From an uncultured Bacteroides sp. (GTDB lineage Bacteria > Bacteroidota > Bacteroidia > Bacteroidales > Bacteroidaceae): a stretch of DNA of 64,000 bases. Made by a program: the position numbers and the translations under genes. This document shows, in pieces, positions 16,716 through 26,400 of the stretch (within the stretch, counting starts at the first letter, position 1; the number at the start of each line of letters is the position of its first letter). The DNA lies in assembly GCF_963678425.1 (NCBI RefSeq), contig NZ_OY782853.1:372001-436000 (forward strand). The letters run 5' to 3'. The notes under the pieces were generated by a model. The model was not told where the DNA came from, ran no database searches, and saw only the letters and a list, made by a program, of their open reading frames with translations.

Positions 16716-17799
16716 AATGCGAATCAGTAGTTGAAATCACCAGCTGATCCAGTTGGTTAAAATGTTGTTATTCAGTTAATTATCTCATTATTTTATTTCT
16801 TAATCTCCTTGAAAATCAGTATATTAGAAGAATAAAACCACTCATTTTTCTAATTATGATTCCCAAAGAGAAAGAGCTAAAACTTATAAAAATATATATG
16901 TATATCTGCGATGTTTACCAGTCTTCACTGAAGTTCTATTGCCAGAGATTCAGTAATAATGCCAGTCCAGTATTCACTGATGAGGAACTACTTACTGTAT
17001 ACCTGTTCAGTGGAGCATTCCAGCGGTACTTCAGCATCAAAGAGATATATACATTCACAAAAGAATATTTGCTCTCATGGTTCCCTAATCTACCTTCCTA
17101 TCAGACCTTCAACTATCGGCTGAATCTAATGAGTGGAGCTATTAATGAACTAGTGAGACAACTCATTACATTCTTTAAACCAGCTGATTGCGATTCTATG
17201 ACGTCACTTATTGACTCCATGCCTATTATCACTTGTGCAGGAAAAAATAAAACAGGGAAAGTGGCTACTGAAATTACGACCAAAGGATACTGTTCTACAA
17301 AGAACATGTATTATTTCGGAATCAAACTTCATACGTTAGCTTTCCGCAGAGAAGGGACAATACCGTTCCCTGAAATGATTATCCTGTCATCTGCTGAAGA
17401 AAATGATCTGACCGTTCTCAAAAGAGAAGCCGCTGATTGTCTGGCAAACAGAGATATCTTTGCTGATAAGATATATTCAGACTTCCCGTTCTGGGGAGAA
17501 AAGCAACAAGAGCAAGAAGTAACGATGCTTACTCCCGTGAAAGCAATTAAAGGAGAACCTCCAGTTATTACCCAAAAAGAGAAAGCAAGTAGAGATTTAT
17601 TCTCTACTGCTGTTTCAAAGGTCAGGCAGCCCATAGAATCATTTTTCAACTGGCTGAATGAGAAAACAAATATTCAAAGAGCGATCAAAGTCAGATCTAC
17701 ATCTGGACTTTTAGTACATACGATGGGCAAAATTGCCATCGCATTCATTTATCTAATTTTTTAAAACAATGAATCAGAGTTTAAATACTGATTCGCATT
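16716..17799 (+). mobile_element. IS982-family insertion sequence with 6-bp target duplication
   Basis: 1084 bp. Ends AATGCGAATCAG (left) and CTGATTCGCATT (right) are perfect inverted repeats of 12 bp. AATAAT flanks both sides (16710-16715 and 17800-17805) as target duplication. Encodes one transposase. The insertion interrupts a lipoprotein signal peptide. Confidence 0.9.
16856..17764 (+). CDS. IS982-family transposase
   Basis: 302 residues. LIDSMPIITCAGKN carries the first catalytic Asp; KGYCSTKNMYYFGIKLHTLA is the family's conserved block; DIFADKIYSDF holds the second Asp and VRQPIESFFNWL the Glu. The length and order fit IS982 transposases. Frame intact, ATG start at 16856, stop 35 bp before the right end. 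Confidence 0.85.
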   Translation: MIPKEKELKLIKIYMYICDVYQSSLKFYCQRFSNNASPVFTDEELLTVYLFSGAFQRYFSIKEIYTFTKEYLLSWFPNLPSYQTFNYRLNLMSGAINELVRQLITFFKPADCDSMTSLIDSMPIITCAGKNKTGKVATEITTKGYCSTKNMYYFGIKLHTLAFRREGTIPFPEMIILSSAEENDLTVLKREAADCLANRDIFADKIYSDFPFWGEKQQEQEVTMLTPVKAIKGEPPVITQKEKASRDLFSTAVSKVRQPIESFFNWLNEKTNIQRAIKVRSTSGLLVHTMGKIAIAFIYLIF

Positions 17800-17842
17800 A
17801 ATAATAAAATACTATGTTTCATTTTAAATGGTTATTAAATTG

Positions 17843-20800
17843 TTATGGCATGGCACTCATAAGTAGAATCATCATCTTAAATGACGAAATGTAGCTGAAA
17901 GCTGTCGCTGTTTTAGCTGCTCTGTTCCTATCTTTTTGGGGAATAGACGGATCAGCCGCTATTTTTTTATTACGTTCAACTAATCGCTTATCAGCATCAA
18001 GTGTGCTTATATCAAAAAACGCTCCTAAAATCCCACTTGCTTGCAAATTATCGTATTCTTTATCATGTTGAATGGACGGATATTCACTAGCATTTCGTGG
18101 TTTATACTGATATGAATCTAGGCCTCTATAATCTTGTGGATTATCAGGTCCTGTATAACTAGTACCCATCAGATTTTTATGAAGAGTTTCCGCGTTGACA
18201 CTATAGTCACTAGTTCCAAAAATTGTGTAATTACCGCCATAAGTTATTAGAGTATTGTCCAAAGTATTTCCATTTTTATCTGTTACAGTACCATACTTAT
18301 TTTCCTTACTATCATTCATAAATGTATATTGAGATTTCATATTTCCATCAGCATCGTAAACTGTCAGAGTAGAGCCATTTGTTAGATGAGTTACTCCTCC
18401 TTTTTCTCCATACTTTTCATTGACATCATCTTGAGAATAAACTTCTCTATCATAGTATACTTCAGTTACACCATCTACAACCCTAGAAACCCAATCCATC
18501 CCTGTTGGGTCAATAAATCTAATAGGATTATTAGCACAATAAATATAAGGTGAGATAGAATAATATTTCTCCGCCAAAGGATCAATCACACCCCATCTCC
18601 CAATAGCAGCATCATAATGTCGTGCACCATAATCATACAAATCTAAACCATGCATCCGATCTAATTCCTTGTCATTGTACTTGTATCTGTTATCAGAATT
18701 ATCAATTCCTTCACCAAATGTCATTCCGAACGGATAGTAATGATTGGTTTGCTCAACTGTTCCACTTTGATTGAATACTACACGGTTGTTTCCCTGATGA
18801 TCCTGAATATAATAATGATAAGTGGGTGTTGTGCCACTCATTGTTATATACCCGCCATCAATAAGTATTCTGCTCAGAACTCCGTTTTCATAGATCACAT
18901 TACCGCAATAATCCGTCTGGGTTGTTACTGATACTTTATCTGCGGGAACAGGAAGCATGCTTCCCATTGGCACCAACAGATTCTCGGTAGTAGTTACTTG
19001 TTTTACTTTTCGTTTCACTCCCGCTGCATCATATAGATACTCAGAAGTATGCCCTTCGGTAAATTGTAACGCACTTGGCAAATTTAGTAAATTGTATTGA
19101 ATTTTTGCTATTTTCTTGTGAGAATCTCTTGTTAAATTACCATTGGCATCGTAAGTATATTCAGGAGTGCCGACACTGGCCTTTACAAAGTTAAATGCTC
19201 TGGAGTATGACGGTTCACTCGTTGATGCGTCTGTTACACTACTCAGCTGGTTTCCATTGTAATTCAGTGTCAGGTTATCTATCATTCCAAAGGTTGATGG
19301 TTTAGCAGACAAGCCGTATCTTGTCAGGTACTTTATATTACCCATATTATCGTACGCATAGGTAGTTGAATAATTCTTGTCTGTATTGGCATCATTATTT
19401 TGATAATCGGCTGCGGTAATACGACTCAGATCATCGTAATGGAAATTGTATCCCCTTTGAGTATCATTCTGTACTTTCCAGTTCATTGCACTGATATTAC
19501 CATTATAGCATGGGATGCTTCCATTGGACGATTCATTATAGTACAAGGTTTCACTAAAACGGTTATTGGTTGTAGTAATGCCTTTCAACCAGCTTCTTAT
19601 GTTGTAAGCATAATTGGTTGTTTCTACTGCTCCGTGTTGTTTCTTTGATTGAAGGCGCCCCATATCATCGTAGGTATTCTCAGCTAATATAACCGGAGTT
19701 GAACCATTCAGTGAATGAGTGGTTTTTGTGAGGCGTTCCGCATTATCATAAAAGTTTTCATAGACTTCGGTAAGGGTTGCTTTGCCTTGTGCACTTTGCA
19801 CATGCTGATGTTTCTTTATTTTCCCTGTAAATGTATAAAGGAAATAGTCTTTATCGTATCCACCGGTTAAATGATTTGTTGCTTTGGTTTGTATCACACG
19901 CCCTCTGTAATCGTAATACATCACATTATATAGATAACCAGAGCCATCAAGCAAGGCTGTAATCTTTCCTGTTAATAGTCCGCTATATCCTTGAGTATAT
20001 TGTTCACCATAACCTGTGACAGATTCCGGTTTGAAGTTAGAATCAAAAACAGATTGAGATACATTAGGATCCATAAATTCATAACTATCGTAGTAATTAA
20101 CATCCAGTATTGTTGGAGAAGATAATGTAAAGGTTCCAGCCAAAATATTATATCCTTTATATGCTGTTGCGGTCTTTGCCCAATCGGCTTTTACAAAAAC
20201 ACCTTTCAATGGGTCAGCAGTATATACCAATGAGTTCTTACAAATACCGGTTAATACAGTACGTCCAAATACATCCGGGATATTAAAACTCCATTCCTGA
20301 GGCGTTTTTTTACGTTGTTCTCCATCCTGACTAAAAATCAGACGATCTGCTTTATCATAAATCATATAGATAGGATCAGCACCTGGTAATTTCTTATAAA
20401 TACACCGATTTCTGGAATCGTACTGATAAACATATGCAAAGTTTCTCAATAAATTTTCTGTATCAGAATAAGTAGTATCACGTAATCCAGCAGCTGCTGA
20501 AGGAGGTAAAACAAAACATCTATTTCCAAAATCATCATAAACATAGTAAGTATCATAGTATTCTAAATCATTCTTCTGACGAGTAAGAATTACTTGTCCT
20601 AGTTTGTTTTTAAACTCAAATGATTCATACCCATCTTCATCCATGGTACGGGTTACATAAAGCTGGCCATTATCATAAATACTGGATTTCACCAGCTTGT
20701 TATCTGAAGTGACATAATAATAAGCACATTTCAAGCTTTTAAGATCTTTATCATTCGTATAAAATGCACTTTCTACAGATTTTCCGTTACTCCGCCAATT

Positions 20801-21496
20801 CGCTCCCGGACCATACTTTTCAAGTACTCTGTTTAAAGGGGAAGTTTCGTAAACAGGAGATGAATATGGAGAACTATCATTATAAACCGTTGCTGTTATA
20901 GCTTCAGACTTAATTGTTGCCGGATCTGTATAACTTCCACTTGCAGAATATGGAGTAGGAAGCCAAGCATTACTTTCTCTTCCCTGATTATCATATTCCT
21001 GCAGTGTAATCAAATCGTTATTGTTCAGGGAGAATCCTCTTTGAATAGATTGAGAAGGCCTTCCTAGCCCATCATAATACTGAATTTTCTGAATAGATTG
21101 ATTCAAGGAGAGCCCTCTGGCATCTGATGATTCAACCGTTGGAGTAATTTCTATAATATAATTTTGATTTTGCCCGCTTTCAAATCCGGCATACGGTATA
21201 TTACCATTCACCGTTGTCGTTATATTGCTATTCTGTGTGTTACCTTCAGAAACAATGTAATAAGTTCCGGCAGCCAGATCTGTCATCTTTAAATAAGCAT
21301 TGGCAACAGAAGAGCATTGCTCATCACCCGAATAATTATCATTGGATGATATCAGCTTCCCTGATGAATCTAATAAATATAGATAAGTATCAGCCACTGC
21401 AGAACCACAATGGGATATTGTGACATCCATTGCATTATTTGTGAAGCAGTTTGAATCAAAAGAGACCAAGAGCTGCGTTAAAATAATGAATACCAT
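17843..21496 (-). CDS. Rhs/YD-repeat protein with a phospholipase A2-like C-terminal tip (N terminus probably truncated)
   Basis: 1217 residues. From about residue 20 a domain like those found before Bacteroidales Rhs cores (AMDVTISHCGSAVADTYLYL; LAAGTYYIVSEG) is followed by the DUF6443-type start (IQKIQYYDGLGRPSQSIQRG, ~135-155) and the YD-repeat core to the RYKYNDKELDRMHGLDLYDYGAR / PLAEKYYSISPYIYCANNP junction. The tip (~200 residues) has YTGPDNPQDY (1114-1123) and QHDKEYDNL (HD at 1144-1145), which match the Ca-loop and catalytic His-Asp of parvovirus-VP1-type phospholipase A2. The first residues (MVFIILTQLLVSF) are not a clear signal peptide and are preceded by a stop and another Rhs scar, so the true 5' end is probably lost. 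The split lipoprotein 20 bp downstream is its likely immunity gene. Confidence 0.8.
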   Translation of the reverse strand: MVFIILTQLLVSFDSNCFTNNAMDVTISHCGSAVADTYLYLLDSSGKLISSNDNYSGDEQCSSVANAYLKMTDLAAGTYYIVSEGNTQNSNITTTVNGNIPYAGFESGQNQNYIIEITPTVESSDARGLSLNQSIQKIQYYDGLGRPSQSIQRGFSLNNNDLITLQEYDNQGRESNAWLPTPYSASGSYTDPATIKSEAITATVYNDSSPYSSPVYETSPLNRVLEKYGPGANWRSNGKSVESAFYTNDKDLKSLKCAYYYVTSDNKLVKSSIYDNGQLYVTRTMDEDGYESFEFKNKLGQVILTRQKNDLEYYDTYYVYDDFGNRCFVLPPSAAAGLRDTTYSDTENLLRNFAYVYQYDSRNRCIYKKLPGADPIYMIYDKADRLIFSQDGEQRKKTPQEWSFNIPDVFGRTVLTGICKNSLVYTADPLKGVFVKADWAKTATAYKGYNILAGTFTLSSPTILDVNYYDSYEFMDPNVSQSVFDSNFKPESVTGYGEQYTQGYSGLLTGKITALLDGSGYLYNVMYYDYRGRVIQTKATNHLTGGYDKDYFLYTFTGKIKKHQHVQSAQGKATLTEVYENFYDNAERLTKTTHSLNGSTPVILAENTYDDMGRLQSKKQHGAVETTNYAYNIRSWLKGITTTNNRFSETLYYNESSNGSIPCYNGNISAMNWKVQNDTQRGYNFHYDDLSRITAADYQNNDANTDKNYSTTYAYDNMGNIKYLTRYGLSAKPSTFGMIDNLTLNYNGNQLSSVTDASTSEPSYSRAFNFVKASVGTPEYTYDANGNLTRDSHKKIAKIQYNLLNLPSALQFTEGHTSEYLYDAAGVKRKVKQVTTTENLLVPMGSMLPVPADKVSVTTQTDYCGNVIYENGVLSRILIDGGYITMSGTTPTYHYYIQDHQGNNRVVFNQSGTVEQTNHYYPFGMTFGEGIDNSDNRYKYNDKELDRMHGLDLYDYGARHYDAAIGRWGVIDPLAEKYYSISPYIYCANNPIRFIDPTGMDWVSRVVDGVTEVYYDREVYSQDDVNEKYGEKGGVTHLTNGSTLTVYDADGNMKSQYTFMNDSKENKYGTVTDKNGNTLDNTLITYGGNYTIFGTSDYSVNAETLHKNLMGTSYTGPDNPQDYRGLDSYQYKPRNASEYPSIQHDKEYDNLQASGILGAFFDISTLDADKRLVERNKKIAADPSIPQKDRNRAAKTATAFSYISSFKMMILLMSAMP

Positions 21497-21499
21497 TCG

Positions 21500-21590
21500 T
21501 ACAATCTAACCCATTGCCATTGTACCTATACCTATTTTGCCAGAATTATTAATTTATTCGCCAAATATATTATATCTAGTTAACATCCCA
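21500..21590 (-). pseudogene. Rhs-core scar upstream of the 17843-21496 gene
   Basis: Bases around 21525-21585 resemble the core region that encodes TFGEGIDNSDNRYKYN in intact copies (same spacing of TTATTAATT/CGCCAAAT-like blocks), but with stops in all three minus-strand frames. It abuts the apparent start of the next Rhs gene, marking a recombination junction. Confidence 0.4.
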
Positions 21591-21718
21591 TTGCTTTGGA
21601 TGATCCAAATTACTAAAAATTACAAAATCATTATACCTTATAATATTCAAGTTTTATAGTATCGTATTTATAAACGTTATAACAAAAAGTTGTATCTATT
21701 AAATATTTCTTTTATTAA

Positions 21719-22572
21719 GAGCCTGTTTAAATTTTAAAGATAAAAATAAAAAAGTGTTTCCTCTTTCCGTTAAAATGATTATTTTTATTTACCACACTTT
21801 AAATAATTGTGTATTTAACGGATTTAGAAGAAACACAGTGACAAGTTATTAAGAAAATCTTGAAGCCACAAGAGAGAAAGCGAAAATATGATTTACGTAA
21901 AATATCGAATGCCATATTTTATGTTGTAAAAACCGGTTGTCAGTGGCGTATGTTGCCTTCAGATTTTCCCTCATGGGAATTGGTATACTATTATTATCGC
22001 AAATGGTCCTTTCTTGGTGAATTTGATCTATTGCTCAATAATTTACGTGAGAAAGTACGTATTTCTATGGGGCAAAAAGCCGAAGCTAGTCTAGGAATAA
22101 TGGATAGTCAAAGTGTACGCTGGGGAAACAACCGTTCCCTTAATGGAGTTGATGGTAATAAAAAAGTCAAAGGGATTAAACGTCATGTGGTTGTTGACAA
22201 GAATGGTTTCCTGATCGCTGTTATGGTTACAATTGCATGTGTGCATGATAGCAAAGCGTCTTATCTGCTTGTCCGATGTCTGAAAGAATTATGCTGTAAT
22301 ATAAAAGTAATTCTTGCTGATGCCGGTTATCGCGGAGAAGTATCGGAAAAAATAAAGAATACTTTTGGATATTTGCTGGAGATTATAGTCAGCGGAGACA
22401 AAGTAAATGGCTTTAAACCAATTAAAAAGAGATGGATTGTAGAAAGAACTTTTTCTTGGTTTGACAACTATAGAAGGCTCTGCCGAAACTATGAACTTAC
22501 ATTCGATTCAGCAGAGGAAATGGTTAAACTGGCAAACATCAGGATGCTATTGAATAAAATTTAAACAGGCTC
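21719..22572 (+). mobile_element. IS5-family insertion sequence (IS427/IS1031-like), transposase defective
   Basis: About 854 bp bounded by perfect inverted repeats GAGCCTGTTTAAATTTTA (left) and its complement (right). Flanks TAA and TCA do not form a clean duplication, so one side may have been rearranged. Contains one DDE transposase frame with a nonsense codon. Confidence 0.85.
21809..22564 (+). pseudogene. IS5-family transposase with in-frame TGA
   Basis: Reading from GTG 21809 gives VYLTDLEETQ, stop (TGA at 21839), QVIKKILKPQERKRKYDL and on. The family motif is LTDxQWQxI, so a Trp codon TGG has become TGA. After the stop the frame is intact: YVVKTGCQWRMLPSDFPSW, IMDSQSVRWGN (Asp), VILADAGYRGE (Asp), IVERTFSWFDNYRRL (Glu), the complete DDE set. 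A TTG at 21860 could restart translation but would remove the N-terminal helix-turn segment. Confidence 0.75.
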
Positions 22573-22632
22573 TCAATATCAACTTATAAAAAACATCATT
22601 TGAACTTAGCCCATACCCGTCAAAAGAGTTAG

Positions 22633-22833
22633 TTGTACTTTTTGTGTCTGAACAGGAAAAATTACCGGAGAAATCACCTAAAAGAGTATTATGGCTATGT
22701 TGGTACCGGTCGTGGCAGAATAAGCATGTACAAAAAGAAGATATGTATTGAAAAGTATATTCCTGAAGAAGAAGCTGTTGAAAAGCTTATTGAGCTTATA
22801 AAGGCTAATGGGGATTATATTGAGAAGATGTAA
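22633..22833 (+). CDS. Short unrecognised ORF
   Basis: 66 codons from a TTG. The C-terminal two thirds (YKKKICIEKYIPEEEAVEKL / IELIKANGDYIEKM) has the composition of a real helical protein end; the N-terminal third does not. I do not recognise it. It lies between the IS5-like element and the immunity-like gene 22996 and may be the tail of a gene whose front was lost when the element inserted. Confidence 0.25.
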   Translation: MYFLCLNRKNYRRNHLKEYYGYVGTGRGRISMYKKKICIEKYIPEEEAVEKLIELIKANGDYIEKM

Positions 22834-22995
22834 TCCTTAACCTAATTCGTGGTTATGCTGTAATATCAAAATCAATTTGTTTTTAAATATTGGGGTAAAA
22901 AGGGGCTGCTCAAAGTTTGATGGTCCCTTCAATATTATGTCTATTTTTAAATTACAAAGATGAAAACCAAATGAGTGTTTTTTTCTAGTAAATGA

Positions 22996-23394
22996 TTAAG
23001 CATAAACAGATATGTAAGTTCTTGCTATAAAAAACCACAAAAATGGGAAACCGATCATTAACGTACAAACTAATATTTTTACCGGATTCTTAGTCTTAAG
23101 TCCTTTATATCTATCAATAAATTTTTCAAGTATACTATATTTGTAGTACCGAATATACATTATTACTAAAGAGATTATGCCAACAACTAAAAGTCCCCCA
23201 AAGCCAAGTGAAATATACAATTTTATAATATCATAGTTGTGAACCAGTCCAATAAGTTTAATTATCGAATCAATAGATAACCAAACATATAAACTTGTAT
23301 GCATTAAAGCACTCCATTTTGCATTATCTTCGCTTCTTCCTAATTTCATTAGAAACCGATATGTTAAATAAAAGAAAGCATCTATTATATTCAT
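22996..23394 (-). CDS. Small membrane protein, candidate immunity for the 23419 Rhs tip
   Basis: 132 residues with three hydrophobic helices (WSALMHTSLYVWLSIDSIIK; ISLGFGGLLVVGIISLVIMY; ILVCTLMIGFPFLWFFIART) and a basic loop (RYKGLKTKNPVK). It begins 24 bp after the stop of the Rhs gene 23419-27378, in the immunity position. No family recognised. An inner-membrane immunity protein would fit a toxin that acts at or enters through the membrane; this is inference. Confidence 0.65.
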   Translation of the reverse strand: MNIIDAFFYLTYRFLMKLGRSEDNAKWSALMHTSLYVWLSIDSIIKLIGLVHNYDIIKLYISLGFGGLLVVGIISLVIMYIRYYKYSILEKFIDRYKGLKTKNPVKILVCTLMIGFPFLWFFIARTYISVYA

Positions 23395-23418
23395 AAGTAC
23401 ATATGTTAAATTATTCTA

Positions 23419-26400
23419 CTACATCCCCAAGGCCGGATTATATACTCCTTCCATGGGATCTTTATTATTTACTATGTTTTCATTTCTTTGTTCTATTTCT
23501 GACTGTGCAGCAGACACTAAAGAAGAAGCTACTCCAACTTCCCACCAAGCATAGCTTGCAATTCCCACAGTAACATCAAAGCCATCGCTCCAATTGGGAT
23601 TATTATAAAAACGATAACCAGAATATCCCGTTGAAATGTAGCTTACTAAATTAAGTGATCGGCTTAACAACCTTACTGAGTACTTTGCAGATTTTGCTCC
23701 AATCCTCAATCCTTGTACTCCCCTAACATATTTGCCATTAGCCTGAGGCTTTAGTTCTGATAAAGAATGTAAGTTTCCTTTTGCTGTTCTAAAATATCCT
23801 TCTCCCAATGGTCTTTCAGTATATCTATATCCAGCATATATACTTCCCATCATTGATGAATAATCAACTATCTTTTTGCCTTTTACTACTTTATTATTAA
23901 TTAACATTGGATACATGAAATTATTAGTAGCTTCTTCCGTATGAGCGGTAACCTCAACCCCATTCAACATTACAATATCGTTCTTTGGGTCAAAATCTGA
24001 CCAATTTTGAGGTAAGGCATTACTAGGTATAGTATCTAATCCTAATGGATCAATGTAAGTTATTGGATTATTTAAACAATACACATATGAAGATATATTA
24101 TAATGTTTTTCAGTCAAAGGATCCATCACTCCCCATCTCCCAATAGCAGCATCATAATGCCGAGCACCATAATCATATAAATCCAACCCATGCATCCCGT
24201 CCAATTCCTTGTCATTGTACTTATACCTGTTATCAGAATTATCAATTCCTTCACCAAAAGTCATGCCGAAGGGATAATAATGATTGGTTTGTTCAACCGT
24301 TCCACTTTGATTAAATACCACACGGTTATTTCCCTGATGATCCTGAATATAGTAATGGTAAGTGGGCGTTGTACCGTTCATCGTTATATAACCTTCATCA
24401 ACCAGTATCTTGTTAAGGATTCCGTTTTCATAGATCACATTGCCGCAATAGTCCGTCTGAGTTGTTACTGCTACTTTATCAGCAGGAACAGGAAGCATAC
24501 TTCCCATTGGTACCAACAGATTCTCAGTAGTAGTTACTTGTTTTACTCTCCGTTTCACTCCTGCAGCATCATAAAGATACTCTGAAGTATGCCCCTCGGT
24601 AAATTGCAACGCGCTTGGCAAATTTAATATATTGTATTGAATTTTTGCTATTTTCTTGTGAGAATCTCTTGTTAAATTACCATTGGCATCATAAGTATAT
24701 TCGGTCGTCTTCAAAGTATCTTTCACAAAATTAAATGCTCCTGAGTATAACGGTTCACCCGTTGATGCATCTGTTACGCTACTTAACTGGTTCCCATTGT
24801 AACTCAACGCCAAATCATCTATAATTCCAAAGATTGATGGTTTAGCAGACAAACCATATCTTCTCAGGTTCTTCATATTACCCATATTATCATACACATA
24901 GGTAGTTGAATAATTTTTGCCGGTATTAGCATCATTATTCTGATAATCGGCTGCGGTAATACGACTCAGGTCATCGTAATGAAAATTATATCCTCTTTGA
25001 GTATCATTCTGCACTTTCCAGTTCATTGCACTGATATTACCATTATAGCACGGAATGCTGCCATTGGATGATTCATTGTAATACAAGGTTTCACTAAAAC
25101 GATTATTGGTTGTAGTAATGCCCTTCAGCCAGCTTCGCAGGTTATATGCATAGTTAGTGATTTCAACACCTCCATGCTGTTTTTTAGACTGAAGGCGCCC
25201 CATATCATCATAGGTATTCTCTGCTAATATAACCGGAGTTGAACCATTCAGCGAGTGGGTGGTTTTCAATAAACGCTCAGCATGATCATAAGTGTAAGCG
25301 GTCAGTTCTTTAATACTTGGTTTGCCATTTGCCGTATGCTCATGAAAATACTTTATCGGTTTACCTGTAAAAGTATAAGCAAAGTAATTGTTATCAAAAC
25401 CACCTAAATGATTGGTCGATTTGGTTTGAGCTACTCGTCCTCTATCATCATAATAAGTAACAGAGATAGCTTCCTGGGAATCAGCACCTAACATAAATAT
25501 TCGCGTACCAGTAAGCAAACTCTTAGCGGATATTTCAGGATATATTTCGTTTACATATTGTGAAGCATAACCATTCATAGACTGACAAGTCAATTTTGTT
25601 TTATAGGGACTCACCTTAGATAAATCTAAGAAAGCATAGTTATCATAGTAATTCACAGTCAAAATACGAGAGATGTTTATTGTTACATTATTTAGCTGAT
25701 AACCAGTATCAAGTAATCCTTCAGCATTGCCAATATAGGTGCTATTAATAACAAGATTCTTGAATACATCGGAATTGATATTTGTACAAATACCACTTAC
25801 CGTAGGTCTATTAAATACGTCAGGAATATTAAACGTCCATTCCCCATATTTTCGTTGTTCACCATCTTGAGTAAATAGAAGATGATCCGCTGAATCATAA
25901 ACCATTGTAATAGCTTCAGCCCCTGGAAGCTTTTTAGAAATGCAACGGTTGTAATCATCATATTTATAGATATACCCATATTTTTGCAAGGCATCTTCAG
26001 TATCAGAATATACTTTGTTGACTGTAAGTAAATCAACAGCCATAGGGGGAAGTACAAAACGTAAGTTGCCAGAATCATCATGTACATAATAAGTATCATA
26101 AAGTTCACCATTATTTATTTGGCGGATTAACACAACTTTATCTAGTTTATCCTTGAAAGTGTATGACTCATGATTATCTTCATCTATATTTTCTGTTACG
26201 TATAGTTCACCATTATTATAAATGCCCCTTTTCTCTAATTGCCCATTTTGCGTTATGAGAAAGAAAGAACACTTAAGCATTTTGTCAAAATCATTATTTG
26301 CTAAGAATTTATTTCTTGTTGAATGGTTAGTATTCTGCCAACTAGCACCTGCTCCATATTCTTCCACAGCTCTATTTAAAGGTGAAGCTTCATAAACGGT

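Larger units (their letters stand above)
16253..17822 (-). pseudogene. Lipoprotein gene split by the IS982 element, candidate immunity gene of the phospholipase-type Rhs
   Basis: The main piece (16253-16709) encodes about 150 residues after the lipobox; the first seven codons and part of the eighth (ATG at 17822) lie on the other side of the IS. Removing the IS and one copy of the 6-bp duplication joins the frame without change and gives MKHSILLFLLFFISSCDL, a textbook lipoprotein signal peptide. The mature part (SGSYPHSENYIFDISREKLI...NCVVNMSKEIPTSPTLIQL) is unrecognised. Its original ATG stands 20 bp behind the stop of the Rhs gene 17843-21496, so it is the natural immunity candidate for that toxin. 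As found, the remaining frame has no good start. Confidence 0.8.

Noticed and set aside
22840..22990. Possible end of another insertion sequence (GGGGCTGCTCAAAG region)
   Set aside because: Only one end-like stretch; no matching inverted end or transposase piece could be found.
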